Source: F1-60-MAGs149 sp044369995
Lineage (GTDB): Bacteria; Actinomycetota; Thermoleophilia; Gaiellales; F1-60-MAGs149
Direction of reading: 5' to 3'
Assembly (NCBI GenBank): GCA_044369995.1
Contig: JBILWG010000016.1
Coordinates: 1 to 21,471, forward strand
Length of the DNA: 21,471 bases
Made by a program: the position numbers and the translations under genes. This document shows positions 5,790-12,134 of this stretch, one piece after another. Below the pieces are notes generated by a model. It worked only from the letters and a program-made list of their open reading frames with translations. It had not been told where the DNA came from and ran no database searches. Numbering within the stretch: position 1 is the first letter of the stretch; each line of letters opens with the position of its first letter.

Positions 5790-7667
5790 ATGAGCATAGA
5801 GATCGATGGTTCAACGGACGATTCGCTGCCCTCTGGAGGCGCAGCCGCCGGTCTGCCCATCGAGCCCCCGATCCCCGTCGGCGAGGCCGCACGTCTCGCC
5901 GATCTCTACGCGACGGGTCTGATCGGCGCGGAGCGGGAGGAGGCGTTCGACGCGATCGCCCGCACCGCCGCGTACGTGACCGGCGCACCCACCGCGCTGA
6001 TCACCCTCGTCGATGAGCAGCTGCAGACGTGCATGGCGTTCGTCGGCGCGGGCAGCGAGGACACCGAGCGGCGCGACACGTTCTGCGCGTACGCGATCCT
6101 GACGCCGGATCGCGTGCTCGAGGTGCCTGACACCCTGCTGGATGAGCGTTTCCGCGCCAATCCGGCGGTCGTCGGCGACCCGCAGTTCCGCTCGTACTTC
6201 GGTGTGCCGATCATCTCTGCGGGTGGACGGGCACTCGGCACGCTGTGCGTCCTCGACGTGGTGCCGCGTGCGCTGACGCCGGAGCAGATCACGACCCTGC
6301 GCGATCTCGCCTGCCAGACCTCGGCGCTGATCCAGCTCCGCACCCGACTCCTCGCGCTCGAGCACGACAGCCGTCGCGAGGGCGAGGCGCACGTGGCGGT
6401 GCTGCGTGCCGTCGGCACGATCGTCGATGCGGCAACGGACCTCGACGACCTGCTCGAGCAGTCGCTCGTCGCGATCGTCCGCGAGTTGGAGGTCTCGGCT
6501 GGCGGGCTGTGGTGGCACAACGGTCGTGAACTCGCGGTCGATCCGCTCTGGGTTGACCCCACGGCGGAATTCGGCGCCGTGCGCCGGGCACGGGAGGGTC
6601 ATGCGTACGCACCCGAGGTGATCGTGCACACGCTGGAGACCGCGACGCGGCACGGCACCGACGTCCTGCCGACGCTCGTGGCCGCCGCCATGCAGGAGCG
6701 CGGGATCAACGGCTCCCACGTCGTGCCGATCACCGTGCACGGCACGATCGTCGGCGCCTTCGAGTTGATCCCCGGACCAGCCGGTGAGCCGTCACCGCGC
6801 AGCCTGCTGGCGGCCACGCAGGCGACGGCGGAGGTCGGACGCTGGATCGAGCGCGACCGCTCCGTGCAGTGGCTGCTCGACACGACCTCGCGTCCGACAG
6901 GCGACCGCCCGGTCATCGATGCGTCGCGGATTCGCCGTCATGCGACGGTCAAGGTCCGGCTGGCTCGCGCCGTGGCGCGTGGCGCGCTCGACCTGGCCTA
7001 CGAGCCGATCGTGCGCCTGCCCGACGCTCGCCCCGTGGGCGTCGAGGCGCTCGCGCGCTGGCACGACGAGGAACTCGGCGTCGTCGCCCCCGGGGAGTTC
7101 ATCCCCATCGCGGAGGAGACCGACCTGATCGGCCCGCTCGGCACGTTCGTGCGTCGACGCGCCCTGCGAGATGTGCCGCACCTGCCCGTGGCTGACCGCG
7201 CGGTCGACGACCTGTCGCTGTGGGTGAACGTCTCCGCCGGCGAGCTGATCGGCGGCTTCGCCGACGCCATCGTCTCCGAGTTGCGCGCCGTCGACATCGA
7301 CCCGCGGCGCCTGACGCTCGAGATCACGGAGCGCGTGGCACTGCATCCACGCGACGCGGCAGCGGCGCAGCTGGCGGAGCTGCGCACGCTGGGAGTCGGC
7401 GTCGCGCTCGACGACTTCGGCACGGGCTTCACCTCGCTCACGCAGCTGCACGCACTGCCGCTCACCCACGTCAAGGTGGATCGCGCATTCACCACCGAGC
7501 TGGTGGGCGACGGCGCCGAGCGTGTCCGGCCGCTCGTCCGCGGCGTGATCCAGCTGGCCCACTCGCTCGGGCTCCTCGTCGTGGCCGAGGGCATCGAGAC
7601 GCCTGCGCAGCTGGACATCGTGCGGGAGCTCGGCGCCGATCTCGCGCAGGGCCACCTCCTGCGGTAG
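5790..7667 (+). CDS. GAF-GAF-EAL c-di-GMP phosphodiesterase
   Basis: This 625-residue cytoplasmic protein is predicted to hydrolyse c-di-GMP to pGpG. The first GAF domain covers about 35-185, with the typical DTFCAYAI, VPDTLLDERF and GTLCVLDVVPR strings. A second, more diverged GAF lies at about 200-350. The EAL domain covers about 385-625 with every catalytic position kept: E419-A-L, N480, EITE (511-514), DDFGTG (541-546), K562-V-D564, AEGIE (599-603) and Q620. The protein stops five residues after Q620, shorter than the usual QGYLFxRP ending, but no active-site residue is lost. ATG 5790 is chosen for its Shine-Dalgarno (GAGG, 9-nt spacing) and the -10 at 5740. Lying directly after a PilZ synthase, it probably lowers the ligand of that synthase in response to a GAF-sensed signal. 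Confidence 0.9.
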   Translation: MSIEIDGSTDDSLPSGGAAAGLPIEPPIPVGEAARLADLYATGLIGAEREEAFDAIARTAAYVTGAPTALITLVDEQLQTCMAFVGAGSEDTERRDTFCAYAILTPDRVLEVPDTLLDERFRANPAVVGDPQFRSYFGVPIISAGGRALGTLCVLDVVPRALTPEQITTLRDLACQTSALIQLRTRLLALEHDSRREGEAHVAVLRAVGTIVDAATDLDDLLEQSLVAIVRELEVSAGGLWWHNGRELAVDPLWVDPTAEFGAVRRAREGHAYAPEVIVHTLETATRHGTDVLPTLVAAAMQERGINGSHVVPITVHGTIVGAFELIPGPAGEPSPRSLLAATQATAEVGRWIERDRSVQWLLDTTSRPTGDRPVIDASRIRRHATVKVRLARAVARGALDLAYEPIVRLPDARPVGVEALARWHDEELGVVAPGEFIPIAEETDLIGPLGTFVRRRALRDVPHLPVADRAVDDLSLWVNVSAGELIGGFADAIVSELRAVDIDPRRLTLEITERVALHPRDAAAAQLAELRTLGVGVALDDFGTGFTSLTQLHALPLTHVKVDRAFTTELVGDGAERVRPLVRGVIQLAHSLGLLVVAEGIETPAQLDIVRELGADLAQGHLLR

Positions 7668-7671
7668 GCGC

Positions 7672-7698
7672 CCTGACGGCCTCAGCCGCGGTGTCAGG
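7672..7698. terminator. Candidate bidirectional hairpin between convergent genes
   Basis: CCTGAC (7672-7677) pairs with GTCAGG (7693-7698), with a small inner GGC/GCC stem. It starts 5 nt after the EAL stop and covers the stop of the convergent 84-aa gene. It has no T-run, so it is weak as an intrinsic terminator. Confidence 0.25.
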
Positions 7699-7948
7699 AC
7701 TGCTGACCGGGGCGCTCGCGCTCGCGGATCCCGACCTCGCCAACGGCGACGAGCGGATCGATCTCGATCGGCACGGTGTCGATCGCGTCGATCTCGCTCG
7801 CCCCGAGCGGCTCGAGTCCGAGCGCCGGGTCGGAGACGTGGATCACCGTCGCCGGGTGCAGCAGCAGGGCGGCGGGCTCGCGACCCTCCTCGAAGGCGCG
7901 GTGGATCGCCGCCTGCAGATCCTCGAGGAAGAGCTCACCGTCGGGCAT
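7694..7948 (-). CDS. Hypothetical 84-residue acidic protein
   Basis: I do not recognise a family. The protein has a helical-looking N-terminus (MPDGELFLEDLQAAIHRAFEE) and a hydrophobic middle (PAALLLHPATVIHVSD), ending in an acidic stretch rich in IDxxP (AIDTVPIEIDPLVAVGEVGI). There is no signal peptide and no cysteine. ATG 7948 is supported by a TAGGCT -10 ending 8 nt upstream, i.e. leaderless. It is divergent from the lipoprotein gene, 54 bp away, and ends just after the EAL gene on the opposite strand. Codon use is similar to its neighbours, so it is probably real. Confidence 0.65.
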   Translation of the reverse strand: MPDGELFLEDLQAAIHRAFEEGREPAALLLHPATVIHVSDPALGLEPLGASEIDAIDTVPIEIDPLVAVGEVGIRERERPGQQS

Positions 7949-7955
7949 GAGCGCC

Positions 7956-7961
7956 AGCCTA
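7956..7961 (-). promoter_or_regulatory. Candidate -10 (TAGGCT) of the 84-aa gene
   Basis: The minus-strand hexamer's last T is 8 nt from ATG 7948, consistent with a leaderless mRNA. Confidence 0.45.
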
Positions 7962-7990
7962 CCAGCGTGGGGGCGTGCGGCAGCGGCGGA

Positions 7991-7996
7991 TAGGAT
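7991..7996 (+). promoter_or_regulatory. Candidate -10 (TAGGAT) of the lipoprotein gene
   Basis: TAGGAT ends 7 nt before GTG 8003, and no Shine-Dalgarno is present. A leaderless start is likely. Confidence 0.55.
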
Positions 7997-8002
7997 GGGC
8001 GC

Positions 8003-8755
8003 GTGGCTGTGCGCGCGCGTCTCCTGCTCCCCATCGTCATCGCCGGCCTGCTCGCCGCGTGTGGTGGCGCGAGCTCCGAGCCGCAGACGGCGTCGGTCGC
8101 ACCCCCACCCCCGGCCACGGGCGAGAATGCCGTCACCGTCTCGCCGCTCGAGGAGAGCACGGGCACCGCAACCGACGAGGGTGTCGACGCATCCGCGCCG
8201 GTGTTCCCCGCGGAGTCGCCCTCCGACGTGCTCGCGCTGGCCGCACAGCATCCCAACGGGCGCGTCCTGTACGCGACCATTCTCGACGGGCGCCAGGGCG
8301 AGCTCGTACTGGCACGCGAGGGTGACAAGGGCCTCGTGGCCGTGACCGGCGACGAGGCCACGGTCCGCGTGGGCGTGAACCTCGTCGACTCCTCGATCCG
8401 CTGGGTCTGCGTGTCACGCCCCGGCGATCCCGCCACGTGCAAGCAGCGCGATTTCAAGAGCTACGGCGCGAACGCGCTCGCGGTCGCGGCCCAGCTCGTC
8501 GGCGAGGACGCGGCGCGGCAGATCGCCTCGCGGATCGCGAACACCAGCGACGGTGCGCTCGCCGTGCAGACGCGCGCCAACGCCGTCGATGCGTCCTGCC
8601 TGACCGGCACCGACGCCGACGGCAGCGCCCTGATGGTGTGCGTCTCGCCCAGCGGCTTCATCACCGACACGCAGCAGAGCGGCACGATCGCCCAGGCCGA
8701 CCAGGTCTCCCCGACCGTCGACCCGAAGGAGCTGGAGCCGAGCGACATCGGCTAG
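8003..8755 (+). CDS. Secreted lipoprotein of unknown function
   Basis: This 250-residue protein begins with a short basic region, a hydrophobic stretch (LLLPIVIAGLLAAC) and a lipobox L-A-A-C20, so it should be lipid-anchored on the outer face of the membrane. After a Ser/Pro/Thr-rich linker (about 21-70) comes a compact domain from about residue 72 (SPSDVLALAAQHPNGRVLYATI) to about 225. It contains four cysteines (WVCVS, ATCKQ, ASCLT, MVCVS) that could form two disulfides outside the cell. I do not recognise the domain. GTG 8003 is fixed by the signal peptide and the -10 at 7991. It is divergent from the 84-aa gene. Confidence 0.85.
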   Translation: MAVRARLLLPIVIAGLLAACGGASSEPQTASVAPPPPATGENAVTVSPLEESTGTATDEGVDASAPVFPAESPSDVLALAAQHPNGRVLYATILDGRQGELVLAREGDKGLVAVTGDEATVRVGVNLVDSSIRWVCVSRPGDPATCKQRDFKSYGANALAVAAQLVGEDAARQIASRIANTSDGALAVQTRANAVDASCLTGTDADGSALMVCVSPSGFITDTQQSGTIAQADQVSPTVDPKELEPSDIG

Positions 8756-8790
8756 CGGCGCTGCCGATGAGCCTGCGCGCCTGAGCCGTC

Positions 8791-8820
8791 GTCGTGCGGG
8801 TGCAAGTGCTCCCCGCCGAC
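8791..8820. terminator. Candidate hairpin between convergent genes
   Basis: GTCG-t-GCGGG (8791-8800) pairs with CCCGC-CGAC (8812-8820): nine pairs, one bulge, 11-nt loop. It lies between the lipoprotein stop and the stop of the convergent gene at 8825. There is no T-run in either direction, so it is only a possible terminator. Confidence 0.3.
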
Positions 8821-8824
8821 GTCG

Positions 8825-9709
8825 CTACGCGAGATCGTGGTAGCGCCGGCCGCCGTGTGCGGCTGCGAGGCGCTCGTCGATCGCATCAGCCGTCTCGGCC
8901 ACGGTGCGAACCGCGTGCATCAACTCGACCTCCTGCAGATCGTCTCCGAGGATCGCGTGCTCGAACCAGAGCTCGCGGCGCGCCTCGGTGTAGGCGAAGC
9001 GCCCGACGGTGCTCTCGGCGGCGATCGCGCAGGCCTCCAGGGCGAGATCGTCGGACAGGTCGACGTCGATCAGGACCGGCGCGGCGATCACGAGCACGCT
9101 GGAGCGCTCCAGGTGGTGCATCGCCGTGACGAATACGCGCGTCGAGCCGGCCGCGCCGTGCAGGCCCCAGACCGGATCGTCGACGAAGCCGTGCGCCTCG
9201 AGCCAGCGCGCAGAGCGCTCGCGCACCACCGCCACCCGCTCCTCGGCGCCACGTCGCACGTCCACGTCGGGAGTGCGCGGCTCGCCGGGATCCATCCCAC
9301 CCACGCGCATGTGCAGGCGCGCCCCCTCGTTCGCCGACAGCCAGCCGACCGTCCACACCGCGACGGTGACCTCCTCCTGCGCCAGCGTGTGCCCACCGAG
9401 AATGGCCTGCTCGGCGACGAGCGCACTGCCGTTGTGCCGCAGGCGTCCGAGCACGAACCCGTCGTGCTCGAGCAGGACGGCAGCTGCGAGCGGACCGGTC
9501 AGCTTCGGCACGGGCAGCACCTCAGAGGTCGCGAGCACCATCGCCTGACCCGGCTCGGCCGGATCGGCGGCGACGTCGACACGAACCGACATGCGCGCGT
9601 TGCCAACACGCCCGCGCCACGCGGCATCACGGGGATCCTCCTCGACGAACGCGCGCTCGAGCGCACGCCGGACGGAGGCAACGGTACCGGGAAACTCCTG
9701 CTCGCTCAT
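8825..9709 (-). CDS. Unknown protein with two tandem YbjN/T3S-chaperone-like halves, coupled to crtB
   Basis: This 294-residue soluble protein has no signal peptide. It consists of two related halves of about 145 residues. The first contains GFVLGRLRHN...VAEQAILGG...VTVAVWTV (about 84-121) and the second STVGRFAYTE...WFEHAILGD...LMHAVRTV (about 233-270). The pattern (strands, then E-x-AILG, then a C-terminal helix) resembles the YbjN / type-III-secretion-chaperone-like fold, but this assignment is by eye. ATG 9709 has a strong Shine-Dalgarno (AGAGGTGG on the minus strand) and overlaps the crtB stop by 4 bp (ATGA), so it is translationally coupled to crtB. Its role may be linked to carotenoid synthesis, or it may be a passenger; the sequence does not decide. 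Confidence 0.8.
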   Translation of the reverse strand: MSEQEFPGTVASVRRALERAFVEEDPRDAAWRGRVGNARMSVRVDVAADPAEPGQAMVLATSEVLPVPKLTGPLAAAVLLEHDGFVLGRLRHNGSALVAEQAILGGHTLAQEEVTVAVWTVGWLSANEGARLHMRVGGMDPGEPRTPDVDVRRGAEERVAVVRERSARWLEAHGFVDDPVWGLHGAAGSTRVFVTAMHHLERSSVLVIAAPVLIDVDLSDDLALEACAIAAESTVGRFAYTEARRELWFEHAILGDDLQEVELMHAVRTVAETADAIDERLAAAHGGRRYHDLA

Positions 9710-10548
9710 GACCACCTCTTCGGACGGACGAATGCGCTGGCCACCAGCGCAGCCTTGCGGGGACGTGACACGACGGAGCGGTCGCGTCCCGCACCATACC
9801 CGCCGCGCTCGATCTGGCGGAGGATCTCGCGATACATGGCACCAGCGGCCGCGATCGAGCGTCCCCCGTGCACGAGCATCGGCACGCCGGCCAGCCCCTG
9901 GTCGTAGAGCGTGTCGGCGCGGCTGATCTGGTCGCGGTAGAGCTCCGTGCGATCCTGGGTGGCGAGGTCGGTGATGCCGAACCGCGCGAGCGTGTCGGCG
10001 GCGAGGTAGACACGGCCGTTGGCGAGGTCCTCGTCGACGTCGCGCAGGATGTTGGTGCGCTGCATCGCATTGCCGAGCGCACGGGCCGCGCTCCATGCCG
10101 CGTCATCCCAGACCCCGAGAATCGAGGCCATCAGCTCGCCCACACAGCCCGCCACGCGGTAGCAGTAGACGTCGAGGTCGCCCTCGGTCTGGATGGTGGG
10201 CGCGGCAAGATCGTCGCGCATGCCCTGGAGAAAGGCGATGAGCGCGGGGCGTGGTAGTCCGTAGCGCTCGGTGAGATCGGCGAGGATGACGGTCTCCCGC
10301 GTCGAGGTCTCGTCCGTGACGAGCCACGTCTCGACGGCGGCCACGGCGTCAGCGGCGTCGGGACTCTGCTCGTCGACGAGATCGTCGAGTGTGCGCAGGA
10401 CGAGATACAGCAGGACGACGTCGTCGCGGACCGTGGCGGGCAGGAGCCGCGCGGCGAGCGAGAACGTGCGCGCCGCATTCTGCATCACCGCCTCTGCCTC
10501 CGGCAGGTAGGAGTCGGTGCGCTGGTCGCCGCGTCGCGGCAGCCTCAT
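9706..10548 (-). CDS. crtB: Phytoene synthase
   Basis: This 280-residue trans-isoprenyl diphosphate synthase condenses two geranylgeranyl diphosphates into phytoene, the first committed carotenoid step. The two Asp-rich motifs that bind the substrate diphosphates through Mg2+ are present: D55-D-L-V-D59 and, within NILRDVDEDLANGRVYL, D170-x3-D174. AARTFSLAARLLP near the N-terminus is typical of the squalene/phytoene synthase family. The ATG overlaps the crtI stop by 4 bp and its own stop overlaps the next gene by 4 bp. A squalene-type (HpnC/D) role cannot be formally excluded, but pairing with CrtI makes phytoene synthase by far the best reading. Confidence 0.93.
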   Translation of the reverse strand: MRLPRRGDQRTDSYLPEAEAVMQNAARTFSLAARLLPATVRDDVVLLYLVLRTLDDLVDEQSPDAADAVAAVETWLVTDETSTRETVILADLTERYGLPRPALIAFLQGMRDDLAAPTIQTEGDLDVYCYRVAGCVGELMASILGVWDDAAWSAARALGNAMQRTNILRDVDEDLANGRVYLAADTLARFGITDLATQDRTELYRDQISRADTLYDQGLAGVPMLVHGGRSIAAAGAMYREILRQIERGGYGAGRDRSVVSRPRKAALVASAFVRPKRWS

Positions 10549-12044
10549 GCGGGGATTCCCAGATCCCGGCGCACCAGCCCCGCTGCCACCTCGGCACCAA
10601 GCAGGACGCCTGGCACACCCGCGCCGGGGTGTGCGCCCGCGCCGACGTGGTAGAGCCCGTCGACGGTGCGATCCTTGTTGGGCTGGCGGAAGTACGCCGA
10701 CCGCGTCAGGACGGGCTCGGTCGAGAAGGCCGTGCCCTCATCCGCGTCGTAGCGCTGCTCGAAATCCGCTGGCGTCATCCGGTGCTCCACCCTGATCGAT
10801 GCGCGCAGCCCCTCCAGCCCCGCGTCATGCTCCAGATAGTCAAGCACCTTCTCGCGCCAGACGTCAGAAATCGCACTCCAGTCGTCGCCCGAGGCGAGGT
10901 TCGGCACCGGCAGCAGAATCGCCAGCGACTCACCACCGGGGGGCGCCATCGCCGGATCGGTATGGGCCGGTACGTGCAGGTAGAGCGAGAGCGTCTCGGG
11001 CAGGACCCGCCGGTTCGTGACGTCGTCGATGAACTTCCGGTACCCGTCGCCCACGAACAGCGTGTGGTGCCGCAGCTCGGGCCACTGCCGATCCGTGCCG
11101 AGGTACAGCAGGAAGCACGACATGCCGTTGCGCGGACCGCGGAAGCGCCACGGCGCACGGTCGGGCGCTCCCTTGAGCAGGCGCGTGCGCGTGCGCACGG
11201 GATCGGCATCGGAGACGACGATCTCGGCCGGCAGCACCTCGCCGTCGGCGAGGCGCACGCCGATCGCCTTGCCGCCGCGCACGATGATCTCGTCGACGTC
11301 GGCCGAGCAGCGGATGCGTCCACCGGCCGACTCGATGGCGCGCACCATCGCCTCGACGATCGCGTACGTGCCGCCCTTCGTGTACCAGACCCCGTCAGCG
11401 ACCTGCAGATAGGCGAGGGCGGCGTAGACGGCGGGCACGCGGTACGGATCGCCACCGATGTAGAGCGAGTGGAAACTCATCGACTGGAAGATGTGCGGCT
11501 CGTCGAAGTACTTGGCGCAGAAGTGCGACAGGTTGCGCGCCGCGTCGAGACGCAGCATCGTCGGCAGCAGCTTCGCGAACGGCAGCGGATTCTCGAACGC
11601 CTTGCGTCCGGCCGCGAGCACCGCGTTCTCGTGGATCAGCCGCGAGGCCTCGAGGAAGGCCGGATAGTTGGCGGCGTCGTGCGGCGACAGCTTCGCCAGC
11701 TCCTCCTGCATCGCGGGCACGTCGCCGACGAAGTCGATCCGCGTGCCGTCGTGCGGCCAGTCGATGCGGTAGAACGGATCGAGCGCGACGAGCTCGACCT
11801 CCTGCCGGAAATCGCGGTCGAGGAGGGCGAACAGCTCGTCGAAGCACCACGGCATCGTCACCAGGCTCGGTCCGAGATCCCACGTGTAGCCCTGATCCTT
11901 GATCTGCGACGCGCGCCCCCCGGGCGCGGGCAGGCGCTCGACGACGGTGACGTCGAGACCGGCCGCGAGCAGCCGCATCGCCGCGGCCAGCCCGCCGAAG
12001 CCGGAGCCGATCACGATCGCGCGCTTGGGCTTGGGCGTGCTCAT
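10545..12044 (-). CDS. crtI: Phytoene desaturase
   Basis: This 499-residue FAD-dependent desaturase introduces double bonds into phytoene to give lycopene-type products. The N-terminal dinucleotide fold is seen at VIGSGFGGLAAAMRL (G13-x-G15-x2-G18), followed by the family string PGGRASQIKDQGYTWDLGPSLVTMP. The C-terminal CrtI signature GLYHVGAGAHPGAGVPGVLLGAEVAA is intact. Length is normal for CrtI (about 490-510). It is the first gene of the crtI-crtB-unknown operon, joined by 4-bp overlaps. ATG 12044 is supported by a TACGCT -10 ending 8 nt upstream and no Shine-Dalgarno. The number of desaturation steps cannot be told from sequence. Confidence 0.94.
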   Translation of the reverse strand: MSTPKPKRAIVIGSGFGGLAAAMRLLAAGLDVTVVERLPAPGGRASQIKDQGYTWDLGPSLVTMPWCFDELFALLDRDFRQEVELVALDPFYRIDWPHDGTRIDFVGDVPAMQEELAKLSPHDAANYPAFLEASRLIHENAVLAAGRKAFENPLPFAKLLPTMLRLDAARNLSHFCAKYFDEPHIFQSMSFHSLYIGGDPYRVPAVYAALAYLQVADGVWYTKGGTYAIVEAMVRAIESAGGRIRCSADVDEIIVRGGKAIGVRLADGEVLPAEIVVSDADPVRTRTRLLKGAPDRAPWRFRGPRNGMSCFLLYLGTDRQWPELRHHTLFVGDGYRKFIDDVTNRRVLPETLSLYLHVPAHTDPAMAPPGGESLAILLPVPNLASGDDWSAISDVWREKVLDYLEHDAGLEGLRASIRVEHRMTPADFEQRYDADEGTAFSTEPVLTRSAYFRQPNKDRTVDGLYHVGAGAHPGAGVPGVLLGAEVAAGLVRRDLGIPA

Positions 12045-12051
12045 GCCTCGC

Positions 12052-12057
12052 AGCGTA
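12052..12057 (-). promoter_or_regulatory. Candidate -10 (TACGCT), leaderless promoter of the crt operon
   Basis: The minus-strand hexamer ends 8 nt before ATG 12044. No clear -35 is present, so an activator or alternative recognition may be needed. Confidence 0.5.
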
Positions 12058-12088
12058 AGCGCGGTTGCAGCGCGATGGCGCGGCGACG

Positions 12089-12115
12089 GGGAACGGGAGT
12101 GATCATCACGTTCCC
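12089..12115. promoter_or_regulatory. Inverted repeats upstream of crtI
   Basis: GGGAACG (12089-12095) and CGTTCCC (12109-12115) are perfect inverted arms with a 13-nt spacer. Inside lies a second dyad, GTGAT-C-ATCAC (12099-12109). The element sits 32-58 bp upstream of the crtI -10 and 20 bp after the GGDEF-EAL stop. It could be an operator of the crt operon or a terminator for the upstream gene; there is no T-run. Confidence 0.4.
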
Positions 12116-12134
12116 TATCGCAGCGCGTGGGGGT

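Noticed and set aside
3737..5860. 707-codon minus-strand open frame opposite the PilZ synthase
   Set aside because: The plus strand encodes all conserved GT2 and PilZ motifs; the antisense translation is rich in R/E/Q/D without domain structure.
9710..10096. N-terminal extension of the unknown gene (8825-9709) into crtB
   Set aside because: The frame is open but lies inside crtB; ATG 9709 has a strong Shine-Dalgarno and a typical 4-bp coupling overlap.
12089..12115. SOS (LexA) box
   Set aside because: GAAC and GTTC are present, but the spacing is far larger than the 4-nt actinobacterial LexA spacing.
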